Of a stretch of DNA of 64,000 bases, positions 43,050 to 51,471 are shown piece after piece. Made by a program: the position numbers and the translations under genes. Positions within the stretch are counted from its first letter, which is position 1. Each line of letters opens with the position of its first letter. Source of the stretch: Pseudomonadota bacterium (GTDB taxonomy: Bacteria; Pseudomonadota; Alphaproteobacteria; Rhizobiales; Beijerinckiaceae). The stretch lies in NCBI GenBank assembly GCA_021781815.1, contig JAJXWB010000017.1:16793-80792 (forward strand). Reading direction: 5' to 3'. Below the pieces are notes generated by a model. That model had not been told where the DNA came from. It made no database searches and saw nothing but the letters and a program-made list of their open reading frames with translations.

Positions 43050-45200
43050 ATGACGCCCGTGTCCATGACGACCTACGATTCCTTCGGGGCGCGGGCGAGA
43101 CGCTTTTCGCCGCGTCTCGTCCTGTCCGAATTGATGATGAAACAATGGTTCGAGCCGGTCATCCCGTTCTTCGTGATGATCGCGCTGTGGATCGCCTTTT
43201 CGGTCGTCATTCGCGACTACAGCAGCAGCGAAAATATCTTGTCGCTGCTGCGGTTATTCGCTGAATTCGGCTTCGTCGCGCTCGCCATGGCGTTCTGCCT
43301 GATCACCGGCGGTATCGACCTGAGCGTCGGCGCCATTTTCGCGGTGGGGAATTTCAGCGCGCTCTTCTTCCTGCTGGTTATGGAATGGCCAGCGGGGCTG
43401 GCTATCCTCGCGACATTGGCTATCGGCGGCGCGGTTGGCGCAATGAATGGTCTTCTGATCGGCTATCTCAAGGCGCGGCCGTTCCTGACGACGCTGGTGA
43501 CGCTCATCATCCTGCGCGCCACCGTCAATCTCCTGAACACGCATTACGCCACGAGCTTCGCCACCAATTCGACCGACAGCAACGTGTGGGACTTCCTCGG
43601 TTCCGGAAATCTGTTTGGGCTTCCGGTCAATGCGGCGACTTTGCTGATCGTGCTTCTGATCGGGCACGTCTTCCTCAGCCGCTCGCGATACGGCTGGCAT
43701 CTCACCGCGATCGGCGCGAGCCGCAAGGCCGCGCGCCATGCAGGCATTCGCGTCAACTTCATGCTCTTCGCCACCTACGTACTCTCCGGCGTGCTGTGCG
43801 CCGCTGGCGGCGTCTTCTACGCGGCGCGACAGACGAGCACCGATTCGACGACCGGCGTCGGCTGGGAGTTCCAGGCGTTGACCGCTGTCGTCCTGGGCGG
43901 CGTCTCGCTGGCTGGTGGCAAAGGCACGGTCTGGCGCGCGATGATCGGTGCGTTGATCGTCTTTTCGCTCACCAACGGTCTCGTGCGCTCGGGCGTGCCT
44001 GGTTATGTGACGTCGGCGATCATTGGCGTGCTGTTGCTCGCCGCTGTCGGAATCGACGTCAAGTGGTCGAAAAACCGCGGAAAGGTTATCCAGAAGACCT
44101 ACGTCAATCCGGCGTATTTCGAGCTTTCGCCGCCGCCTTCCGTGAAGAGCGGAGATGCGTCGCCATACGCCCAGAACGATCGCCTGATTCACGCGGAGGC
44201 GATCGGCCTCGATCAGGTCGAAGGCCCTGAGGACGTCATTCTCGATCGGCAGGACCGGGTCTACGGCAGCACGCGCGACGGCAATATCATCCGGTTCTCG
44301 GGGCCTGATCTCGATCAGTGCGAAATCTTCGCGCACATCGGCGGCCGGCCGCTCGGCATGCAGTTCGATCAGGACGAAAACCTGATCGTCGCGGTGGCCG
44401 GGATGGGCGTCTATGGCGTCAAGCCCGACAAGACCGTCTACAAGATCACCGACGAAACGAACCGCACCTGGTACAAGCTCAACGACGATTCCCGGCTGCG
44501 CATGGCGGACGATCTCGATATCGCGCCGGATGGAAAAATCTATTTCAGCGACTGCACGACGCGCTACGAGATGACGACCAACACGCTCGACATCCTCGAA
44601 GCTCGTCCGAACGGCCGCCTCGTCTGTTACGATCCCGCAACGAAGACGACGAGCACCGTCATCAACCACTTCTATTTTCCCAACGGCATCTGCATCTCGC
44701 ATGATGGCAAGTCGGTGCTCATCGCCAGCACATCGCTGTGCAAGATCTTCCGTTACTGGCTCGAAGGGCCGAGGAAGGGCCAGACCGAGGTTTTGATAGA
44801 TCAACTGCCCGGCAATCCCGACAACATCAACCGCGCGTCCGATGGAACCTACTGGCTGGCGCTTGTCGGCATACGCACGCCTACATTCGATCTGGCGATG
44901 CGAAAGCCGGATTTCCGGCGGCGCATGGTCAAGGAAGTGCCGATTGACGAATGGCTGGCGCCTGGCATGAACCATGGCTGCGTGCTCAAGTTCACGGAGG
45001 ACGGCCGGACGCTGGAATCCTTCTGGGATCCGACGGGCGTGTCGCATTCGACCCTGACCTCGATGCGCGAGCACAAAGGCTATCTCTATCTCGGCGGACT
45101 CGAGAACAACCGCATCGGCCGCGTGAAGCTGACGGGCGTTGATGAGTCATGGTCGGGTTACGAGGCCTACTGGGGCGCCAAACGCAGAGATCGCAGCTAG
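43050..45200 (+). CDS. CUT2 ABC permease fused to strictosidine-synthase-like beta-propeller
   Basis: This 716-residue protein has two clear parts. Residues 1-340 are a complete RbsC-like permease (LAMAFCLITGGIDLSVGAIF, YGWHLTAIGASRKAARHAGI, VVLGGVSLAGGKGTVWRAMI). After the basic linker VKWSKNRGKVIQKTY, residues about 375-715 form a six-bladed propeller of the strictosidine-synthase-like/SMP-30 group. Metal-site motifs of paraoxonase-type propellers are present: EGPEDVILD, FYFPNGICIS and GNPDNINRA, with Asp (MADDLDIAPDG) where Asn is usual. The basic linker places the propeller in the cytoplasm, so it may hydrolyse a lactone or ester as it enters, or sense it. The ATG at 43065 is an alternative start. 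Confidence 0.9.
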   Translation: MTPVSMTTYDSFGARARRFSPRLVLSELMMKQWFEPVIPFFVMIALWIAFSVVIRDYSSSENILSLLRLFAEFGFVALAMAFCLITGGIDLSVGAIFAVGNFSALFFLLVMEWPAGLAILATLAIGGAVGAMNGLLIGYLKARPFLTTLVTLIILRATVNLLNTHYATSFATNSTDSNVWDFLGSGNLFGLPVNAATLLIVLLIGHVFLSRSRYGWHLTAIGASRKAARHAGIRVNFMLFATYVLSGVLCAAGGVFYAARQTSTDSTTGVGWEFQALTAVVLGGVSLAGGKGTVWRAMIGALIVFSLTNGLVRSGVPGYVTSAIIGVLLLAAVGIDVKWSKNRGKVIQKTYVNPAYFELSPPPSVKSGDASPYAQNDRLIHAEAIGLDQVEGPEDVILDRQDRVYGSTRDGNIIRFSGPDLDQCEIFAHIGGRPLGMQFDQDENLIVAVAGMGVYGVKPDKTVYKITDETNRTWYKLNDDSRLRMADDLDIAPDGKIYFSDCTTRYEMTTNTLDILEARPNGRLVCYDPATKTTSTVINHFYFPNGICISHDGKSVLIASTSLCKIFRYWLEGPRKGQTEVLIDQLPGNPDNINRASDGTYWLALVGIRTPTFDLAMRKPDFRRRMVKEVPIDEWLAPGMNHGCVLKFTEDGRTLESFWDPTGVSHSTLTSMREHKGYLYLGGLENNRIGRVKLTGVDESWSGYEAYWGAKRRDRS

Positions 45201-45212
45201 GAGCGTCGCGAG

Positions 45213-46334
45213 ATGGGTTTCTTCGACCAGTTTCTGCGCGACATGCGTCAGGTCGTGTTTCGCAACTCAGAACAGAACGCCATTCCCTCGATGGACGGGG
45301 CGTTGAGCCCCAATGACAAACTCGACCAATGCACGCCGATCGGCGATCCGCTGCCAGGGCTCGACGATGTGATTGCGACGCCGGATGGGGCGGTCTACGC
45401 CTCGGCGGGCCGCCGCGTCTACCGGCTGTCGGGGGCGGGATTTTCGGAACGCGCGGTTGTCGCCGAATTCGACGGCGACGCCGGCGCGCTGGCGCTGCAT
45501 CCGGACGGACGTCTGCTCGTCTGCGTCGCCGGACGCGGACTCGCCGCTGTTGCGCAGGGAGGCTCTGCGCCCCGCTATCTCGCAGCCGCGGGAGGTCGCC
45601 CGCTGGTCGGATTGACCGGAGTGGCTGCGGCGTCGGACGGGGTCATTTATATGACCGAAGGTTCGGTCGGCCGCGGCTCCGACGCCTGGATGCGCGATCT
45701 TATGGAAAAAAAGAAGTCCGGACGCATCCTGCGCTGCGACTCCGCGCTCGAATCCGCCATCGTGCTGCGCGACGGACTTGCGTGGCCGAACGGCCTCATG
45801 GTCGAGGCAGGCGGCGACGCGATCCTCTATACGGAGGCCTGGACTCACAGCGTCTTGCGCGCGCAGCGGCAAGGCGCCGGGATCGGCGCATCGCAGCCGC
45901 TTGCCCGGAACCTTGTCGGCTATCCCGCGCGTATTCATCCAGCCGGCGGCAGCGACCTTTATCTCGCTTTCTTTGGCGTGCGCACGCATCTGATCGAATT
46001 CGTCCTGCGTGAGGACGATTTTCGTGACGACATGATGCGGACCGTCAAGCCCGAGTATTGGCTTGGGCCAGCGCTGTCCAGCCAGCATGATTGTCTGGAG
46101 CCGATGCAGATCGGATCGATCAAGGCGTTGGGAATCCAGAAGCCGTGGGCGCCGCCGCGCTCCTACGGATTGCTCGTGCGCATGAACGCGGAGGGCGAGA
46201 TCGTCGAGAGCCTGCATAGCCGCGCCGACGGCGCATACCACGGAATCACCGCGGCCTGTAGTACGCCGCAAGGACTTGTGATTGCGTCAAAGGGCGCCGG
46301 CCGCCTGCTTTTGCGCGGGGAGGAACGGCAATGA
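45213..46334 (+). CDS. free strictosidine-synthase/SMP-30-like propeller protein, degenerate metal site
   Basis: This 373-residue protein lacks a signal peptide and is presumably cytoplasmic. It is a second propeller related to the C-terminal half of the fusion protein upstream: LDDVIATPDGAVYASAGRRV, LHPDGRLLVCVAGRGLAAV, LAWPNGLMVEAGG and FFGVRTHLIEFVLREDDFR align in order. Of the usual metal-ligand motifs only WPNG is kept; EGPED is replaced by GLDDV, NDLD by LTGVA, and PDNI by PARI. It may be a non-catalytic partner or have changed specificity. It begins 12 bases after the fusion gene and overlaps the ATPase gene by 4 bases. Confidence 0.82.
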   Translation: MGFFDQFLRDMRQVVFRNSEQNAIPSMDGALSPNDKLDQCTPIGDPLPGLDDVIATPDGAVYASAGRRVYRLSGAGFSERAVVAEFDGDAGALALHPDGRLLVCVAGRGLAAVAQGGSAPRYLAAAGGRPLVGLTGVAAASDGVIYMTEGSVGRGSDAWMRDLMEKKKSGRILRCDSALESAIVLRDGLAWPNGLMVEAGGDAILYTEAWTHSVLRAQRQGAGIGASQPLARNLVGYPARIHPAGGSDLYLAFFGVRTHLIEFVLREDDFRDDMMRTVKPEYWLGPALSSQHDCLEPMQIGSIKALGIQKPWAPPRSYGLLVRMNAEGEIVESLHSRADGAYHGITAACSTPQGLVIASKGAGRLLLRGEERQ

Positions 46335-47872
46335 CCGACGCATCGACGATGCAGGGCGCGACGCCTCCGGAAACTGCGCGCGAGCCGCTGCTGCGGGTCG
46401 TCAAGGGCAGCAAGACCTATGGCGGGGTGCATGCGATCGAGGACGTGGACTTCGATCTCTACGCCGGAGAGGTTCACGCGCTCGTGGGAGAAAACGGCGC
46501 CGGCAAGAGTACGCTGTGCAAGGCGATCGCAGGCGCGATCAACCTGTCGGCCGGCGACTTCATCCTGGACGGCAGGCCGGCGAATTTCGAGCAGCCGCGC
46601 GACGCTTTGGCGGCCGGTATCTGCATGGTCTATCAGGAGACAAGCCTGGTGCCTACCATGACCGCGGCGCAGAATATCGAATTGGGCAACGAGAAACTGC
46701 TCACGCGCTTCCGTACGCTCAACATCCAGGCGCAGCAGCTCCTGCAGTCGCTCAATTTTCACGTCGATCCGGCGACGCCGGTCGGCCTGCTCGGCGCCGC
46801 CAAGAAGCAGATGGTCGAAATCGCCCGGGCCGTTTACAACAAGGCGCGCATCATCATTTTCGACGAGCCGACCGCGACCCTGACGCCGGAGGAGATCGTC
46901 CACTTCTTCCACCTCATTCGCGATCTGCGCGCGCGCGGCGTTGCGATCATCTATATCTCGCACGCGCTCGAAGAATCGTTGCAGATCGCCGACCGCATCA
47001 CGGTGCTGCGCGACGGCAGGCGGGTGATAACGGCGCCCTCGTCCGAATTGTCGCGTGCGTCGCTGGTCCAGCACATGGTTGGTCGCGAAGTCGCGCAAGC
47101 CCTGTACGGCCGCCGGGAAAAAACCGAACACATCCGGCGCGAAAAGGTGCTCACGGTCGAAAACGTCACAATGGGCATGACGGTCAAGAACATGTCCTTT
47201 TCCGTCTATGCCGGCGAAGTCGTCGGCATTGCCGGCCTCATCGGCTCTGGCCGCACGGAGATCGCCAAGATCATCTTCGGCGCGTTGAAGCGCAATCTCA
47301 TCAATGGCGGGACCATCCGGCTGAAAGGCCGACCGATCCGCTATCGCGTACCCAAGCAGGCGATCGACGACGGCATCGCCTACATCACGGAGGATCGCAA
47401 GGCGAACGGATTTTTTGAGACGATGATCGTCGACGACAATATCTACATCGGCCATCTCGCGACGAAGAAGGGCTGGCGGTTTCTGCTGTCACGGGCGAGC
47501 AAGTCGAAGCTCGCGAATTATTGGGTCGATCGCCTGAAGATCGGAGCGCTGCAACGCAAGGCGCGTATCATCGAATTGTCCGGCGGCAACCAGCAGAAGG
47601 TCGTGGTGGCGAAAGTTCTGGCGCAGGATCCTTCCGTCGTGATTTTTGACGAACCGACGCGAGGCGTCGACGTTGGAACGATCCCGCATATCCACGCCGA
47701 AATCCGCCGCCTCGCCGAGGAGGGCAAGGCTGTCGTCGTCATTTCCTCGTACCTGCCGGAAGTGCTGAGCGTCTCGGATCGTATCCTCGTAGCCAGACTC
47801 GGGCGGATCGTCGCCGAATTCGACGCGGCGGAGGCCACGCAGGACAAGCTGCTCTACGCAGCGATACACTGA
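46331..47872 (+). CDS. CUT2-family ABC ATP-binding protein, two nucleotide-binding domains
   Basis: This 513-residue ATPase (RbsA/XylG-like) has two nucleotide-binding domains. Domain 1: Walker A GENGAGKSTLCKAI, a degenerate signature (LLGAAKKQMVEIARAV, lacking LSGGQ) and Walker B IIIFDEPTATL. Domain 2: the family-typical altered Walker A GLIGSGRTEIAKII, signature LSGGNQQKVVVAKVL and Walker B VVIFDEPTRGVDVG. One competent hybrid site is normal for CUT2 ATPases. It is the last gene of the importer set and converges with badR 84 bases away. Confidence 0.94.
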   Translation: MTDASTMQGATPPETAREPLLRVVKGSKTYGGVHAIEDVDFDLYAGEVHALVGENGAGKSTLCKAIAGAINLSAGDFILDGRPANFEQPRDALAAGICMVYQETSLVPTMTAAQNIELGNEKLLTRFRTLNIQAQQLLQSLNFHVDPATPVGLLGAAKKQMVEIARAVYNKARIIIFDEPTATLTPEEIVHFFHLIRDLRARGVAIIYISHALEESLQIADRITVLRDGRRVITAPSSELSRASLVQHMVGREVAQALYGRREKTEHIRREKVLTVENVTMGMTVKNMSFSVYAGEVVGIAGLIGSGRTEIAKIIFGALKRNLINGGTIRLKGRPIRYRVPKQAIDDGIAYITEDRKANGFFETMIVDDNIYIGHLATKKGWRFLLSRASKSKLANYWVDRLKIGALQRKARIIELSGGNQQKVVVAKVLAQDPSVVIFDEPTRGVDVGTIPHIHAEIRRLAEEGKAVVVISSYLPEVLSVSDRILVARLGRIVAEFDAAEATQDKLLYAAIH

Positions 47873-47956
47873 GCTTCCCGGTGTCCACGGATTGACCGGC
47901 GCCGCCGCACAGCTCCGTCAATTCATGAGCCCGCGCCCGATCATTGGCGTTGCGGG

Positions 47957-48490
47957 TCAGGCCGGATCGTCCGGTGGATCGTCGCTTTGCCCCATCGCTG
48001 CCGCGGAATCCAGGCGTTTCATATTCTCAAGTATCTTCAGCAGATAGTGCAGCGTGTGGGCCGCGTCGTTGATCGAGAAGTCGGAGAGGATCTGCTCGTA
48101 ATAGGCGCGGATTTTCGGTTGCGCCTGGATTTGCCAGACGCGATGGCCGGACTCCGTCATCGTCACGATCCGTGAGCGTCGATCAATCGTGTCCGGCGCA
48201 ATCGAAATGCGCCCGTCCCGCTCCATGCGGTTTAAAAGTCCCGCCAGATTTTGCCGACTGACCATCAGGTAACGCGCCAGCTCGCCGATGCTGACGCCGT
48301 TGCGGGCGCTGTCGCGCGACAGGGCGCCCAGAACCGCCCACTGCTGGGTCGTCAGCCCTTCCGCCTCGACGGCGCGGCTTCCGGTTTTATGCAACATATT
48401 TGCGCATTGGTAGAGCCGAAAAAACAATCTGTTGGCCAAATCGATTTTTGCGTCGGCGGTTGAGTCGCGCGATATCACGGCTTTTTCCAT
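47957..48490 (-). CDS. badR: MarR-family regulator BadR
   Basis: BadR regulates cyclohexanecarboxylate and benzoate ring-cleavage genes in R. palustris, responding to a pathway CoA intermediate. The 177-residue protein has the MarR winged helix (LTTQQWAVLGALS; YLMVSRQNLAGLLNRMERDG; DRRSRIVTMTESG). The N-terminal segment RLFFRLYQCANMLHKTG and the C-terminal HTLHYLLKILENMKRLD are distinctive of BadR among MarR proteins. It is transcribed divergently from badH, with a near-perfect inverted repeat between them that is the likely operator. Confidence 0.9.
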   Translation of the reverse strand: MEKAVISRDSTADAKIDLANRLFFRLYQCANMLHKTGSRAVEAEGLTTQQWAVLGALSRDSARNGVSIGELARYLMVSRQNLAGLLNRMERDGRISIAPDTIDRRSRIVTMTESGHRVWQIQAQPKIRAYYEQILSDFSINDAAHTLHYLLKILENMKRLDSAAAMGQSDDPPDDPA

Positions 48491-48526
48491 GAAAGCTCCC
48501 CTTGCCTATCGGCTGACTGCATGATA

Positions 48527-48550
48527 CTTATAGCAAGTAGTTGCAATAAG
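48527..48550. promoter_or_regulatory. inverted repeat between badR and badH, probable BadR operator
   Basis: CTTATAGCAA and TTGCAATAAG flank a GTAG spacer; 9 of 10 arm positions are complementary. The 24-base dyad lies 37 bases before the badR start and 81 before badH. Its size and AT-rich arms fit a MarR-dimer site, so binding here could control both directions. Confidence 0.65.
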
Positions 48551-48630
48551 CTGATGACGAATGCAAGCAGACTGTCCCAAAACTGCCGCGTCGGCAAACC
48601 GCGGACCTTGCGCGTCGGAAGGGGAAGAAC

Positions 48631-49398
48631 ATGCGTCGTTTCGAGGGAAAGACGATCGTCGTCACTGGCGGCGGCGGCGGAATTGGCGGAGCGGCATGCC
48701 GGCGCTTTGCGGCCGAGGGCGCAAAAGTCGCCGTGTTCGATCTCAATCCGGAGGCGGCCGGGAAAGTCGCCGCGGAAATCCGCGCCGCTGGCGGCGCGGC
48801 TGAAGCGTTTCAGTGCGACATCGCCAGCAGGTCGAGCGTCGATGCGGCGGTCGCCGCGACCGAAAGCGCGTTCGGACCGATCGGCGTGCTCGTGAACAAC
48901 GCCGGCTGGGACATCTTCAAGCCTTTCGCAAAGACGGATCCACAGGACTGGGATCGCCTCATCGCCGTCAATCTGACAGGCGCGTTCAACATGCACCACG
49001 CGATCCTGCCGGGTATGGCGGCTCGCAAATACGGCCGCATCGTCAATGTCGCCTCCGACGCCGCGCGCGTCGGCTCGTCGGGCGAGGCCGTCTACGCGGC
49101 GTGCAAGGGCGGGTTGGTCGCTTTCTCGAAGACCATTGCGCGCGAGCATGCGCGGGACGGGATCACGGTGAATGTCGTCTGCCCCGGACCGACCGACACG
49201 GCGCTGCTGGCTGGCGTGGCCGCCGGCGCCGCCAGGCCGGAGAAGTTGATCGAGGCGTTCACGAAGGCGATTCCGCTCGGGCGTCTCGGCCAGCCAAACG
49301 ATCTGGCCGGCGCTATCGCCTTTCTCGCCAGCGAAGACGCCGCATTCGTGACGGGGCAGGTGCTCAGCGTCTCGGGCGGTCTTACAATGAATGGCTGA
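48631..49398 (+). CDS. badH: 2-hydroxycyclohexanecarboxyl-CoA dehydrogenase
   Basis: BadH oxidises 2-hydroxycyclohexane-1-carboxyl-CoA to the 2-keto form with NAD. The 255-residue SDR has the TGGGGGIGG cofactor motif, NNAGWDIF, catalytic Ser in VNVASDAARVGSSGEAVY, and the YAACKGG active site Tyr-Lys pair. The C-terminus GQVLSVSGGLTMNG matches R. palustris BadH as remembered. It is the first gene of badH-badI-aliB-aliA, transcribed away from badR. An AAGGGGAAG site precedes the ATG. Confidence 0.93.
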   Translation: MRRFEGKTIVVTGGGGGIGGAACRRFAAEGAKVAVFDLNPEAAGKVAAEIRAAGGAAEAFQCDIASRSSVDAAVAATESAFGPIGVLVNNAGWDIFKPFAKTDPQDWDRLIAVNLTGAFNMHHAILPGMAARKYGRIVNVASDAARVGSSGEAVYAACKGGLVAFSKTIAREHARDGITVNVVCPGPTDTALLAGVAAGAARPEKLIEAFTKAIPLGRLGQPNDLAGAIAFLASEDAAFVTGQVLSVSGGLTMNG

Positions 49399-49426
49399 CA
49401 CTGGATGCAATCAAGGGAGGACGCGT

Positions 49427-50209
49427 ATGCAATTCGAAGACCTGATCTACGAAGTCCGCAATGGCGTGGCGTGGATCATCATCAACCGCCCCGACAAGAT
49501 GAATTCGTTTCGCGGCAAGACCTGCGACGAATTGATCAAGGCCCTCTACAAGGCGGGCTATGACAAGGATATCGGCGCCATCGTGCTGGCGGGCGCGGGC
49601 GACCGGGCCTTCTGCACCGGCGGCGACCAGTCGGCGCACGACGGCAATTACGACGGACGCGGCACGATCGGCTTGCCGATGGAAGAATTGCACACCGCGA
49701 TCCGCGACGTGCCGAAGCCGGTGATCGCCCGCGTGCAGGGGTATGCGATCGGCGGAGGCAATGTGCTGTGCACCATCTGCGACCTGACGATCTGCTCGGA
49801 AAAGGCGATCTTCGGTCAGGTCGGCCCGAAGATGGGGTCGGTCGATCCCGGCTACGGCACGGCCTTCCTGGCGCGTGTCGTCGGCGAAAAGAAGGCGCGG
49901 GAAATCTGGTACATGTGCCGTCGCTATTCCGGCAAGGAAGCCGAGGCGATGGGCCTCGCCAACCTCTGCGTGCCGCACGACAAGCTCGACGAGACGGTGC
50001 AGGCGTGGGGCGAGGAATTGTGCGAGCGCAGCCCGACCGCCATCGCCATCGCCAAGCGCAGCTTCAACATGGATACGGCGCATCAGGCCGGGATCGCCGG
50101 CATGGGGATGTATGCGCTCAAGCTCTACTACGACACAGAAGAGTCGCGCGAAGGCGTCAAGGCGCTGGGCGAGAAGCGCAAGCCGGAATTCCGCAAATAC
50201 GTGAAGTAG
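49427..50209 (+). CDS. badI: 2-ketocyclohexanecarboxyl-CoA hydrolase (ring cleaving)
   Basis: BadI is a crotonase-superfamily enzyme that hydrolytically opens the ring of 2-ketocyclohexane-1-carboxyl-CoA to pimeloyl-CoA. The 260-residue sequence is almost identical in character to R. palustris BadI, including the start MQFEDLIYEVRNGVAWIII, the oxyanion-hole segments GAGDRAFCTGGDQS and AIGGGNVLCTICDLT, and the end YYDTEESREGVKALGEKRKP. Its resemblance to MenB-type enzymes fits the C-C cleavage chemistry. GGGAGG precedes the ATG at 49427; the longer frame is rejected. Confidence 0.96.
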   Translation: MQFEDLIYEVRNGVAWIIINRPDKMNSFRGKTCDELIKALYKAGYDKDIGAIVLAGAGDRAFCTGGDQSAHDGNYDGRGTIGLPMEELHTAIRDVPKPVIARVQGYAIGGGNVLCTICDLTICSEKAIFGQVGPKMGSVDPGYGTAFLARVVGEKKAREIWYMCRRYSGKEAEAMGLANLCVPHDKLDETVQAWGEELCERSPTAIAIAKRSFNMDTAHQAGIAGMGMYALKLYYDTEESREGVKALGEKRKPEFRKYVK

Positions 50210-50290
50210 CGATCGGCTTCGGCAGATTGCGGGCAGCCGCTGGGCGCGCCGTCAGGCGGCTCGGCGCCCGGGCGACAGGGAGGCAATCAA

Positions 50291-51442
50291 GTGAACCCGT
50301 ATCTTGACGAAGACCTGATTGCGCTCGGCGATCAGGCGCGCAGATTTGCCGCCGATCGCATCGCGCCGGGCTTCCAGGAGCGCGACAGGACGCGCGTTCT
50401 CGATCGCGGCCTGATGAAGGAGATGGGCGCGATGGGATTCATCGCGCCCGAGTTGCCGGAGCAGTTCGGCGGGCTGGGCGCGGGCTCTCTCGCCGCCGGC
50501 GTGATCCACGAGGAAATCGCGCGCGCCGATCTCTCGATGTCCTATATCAATCTTCTGGCGTCGCTGAACGGTCAGATCTTGTCTCATCATGGCGACCCCG
50601 CCGTGACGAAGCCGTGGTTGATTAAACTGACGGCCGGCGAGGCCCTGTTCGCAATCGCTCTCACCGAGCCGCGCGGGGGCTCGGACGCCGCCAGTCTGCG
50701 CCTGAAGATCGAGCGCGACGGCGATGAATATATCGTCAATGGCGAGAAGACATCGATTTCGGCCGCCGATCAGGCCGACGCCGCCGTCGTGTTCGGCCGC
50801 ACGGGAACGGTCGAACAGGGCGCGCATGGCGTCACGGCGCTGCTCATTCCGATGGATCTGACGGGCGTCACGCGGAGCCGCTTCGACTGTCATGGCCAGC
50901 GCGCTATCGGGCGCGGCTCGCTGTTCTTCGAGAACGTGCGCGTGCCCGTCTCACATCGCCTCGGCGATGAGAACAAGGGATTCGTGCAGGTCATGCAAGG
51001 CTTTGATTTTTCGCGCGCCTTGATCGGGTTGCAGGTTCTCGCCGTCGCGCGCGTCGCGCTTGAGGAGACATGGGACTATGTGGCGCAGCGGCAGGCTTTC
51101 GGCAAACCGCTGTCGGCCTTTCAGGGCGTTTCCCATCCGCTGGCGGATTTCGATACGCAAGTGGCGGCCGCCCGCCTGCTTTGCCTGCAGGCCCTGTGGC
51201 TGAAGGATCACGGCGCGCCGCACAGCGCCGAGGCGGCCATGTGCAAGTGGTGGGCGCCCAAGCTTGCTTATGACGCCATTCACCAGTGTCTGCTCAGCTT
51301 CGGCCACGGCGGTTATGATCGCGGGTTGATGGAGCAGCGTCTGCGCGACGTGCTCGGATTTCAGATTGGCGACGGGACCGCGCAGATCATGAAGACCATC
51401 ATCGCGCGCGCGCGGGCGGGACGTGCGGCGGTTCCTGTTTAA
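50291..51442 (+). CDS. aliB: cyclohexanecarboxyl-CoA dehydrogenase
   Basis: AliB is an FAD-dependent acyl-CoA dehydrogenase converting cyclohexanecarboxyl-CoA to cyclohex-1-ene-carboxyl-CoA. The 383-residue protein has FAD/substrate segments FAIALTEPRGGSDAASLRL and FSRALIGLQVLAVARVAL, RQAFGKPLSAFQG and HGGYDRGLMEQRLRD. In the position normally occupied by the catalytic Glu before the final GT motif, it has Asp361 (FQIGDGTAQI), agreeing with the acidic-base change reported for cyclohexanecarboxyl-CoA dehydrogenases. The start is a GTG with an AGGGAGG site. It lies 81 bases after badI. Confidence 0.92.
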   Translation: MNPYLDEDLIALGDQARRFAADRIAPGFQERDRTRVLDRGLMKEMGAMGFIAPELPEQFGGLGAGSLAAGVIHEEIARADLSMSYINLLASLNGQILSHHGDPAVTKPWLIKLTAGEALFAIALTEPRGGSDAASLRLKIERDGDEYIVNGEKTSISAADQADAAVVFGRTGTVEQGAHGVTALLIPMDLTGVTRSRFDCHGQRAIGRGSLFFENVRVPVSHRLGDENKGFVQVMQGFDFSRALIGLQVLAVARVALEETWDYVAQRQAFGKPLSAFQGVSHPLADFDTQVAAARLLCLQALWLKDHGAPHSAEAAMCKWWAPKLAYDAIHQCLLSFGHGGYDRGLMEQRLRDVLGFQIGDGTAQIMKTIIARARAGRAAVPV

Positions 51443-51471
51443 AAAAACGACAAATAAGAGGGAGAGCGAAC

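Noticed and set aside
43254..45074. Minus-strand frame of 606 codons opposite the permease-propeller fusion
   Set aside because: It mirrors the fusion gene and has antisense composition; the fusion has clear transmembrane and propeller motifs.
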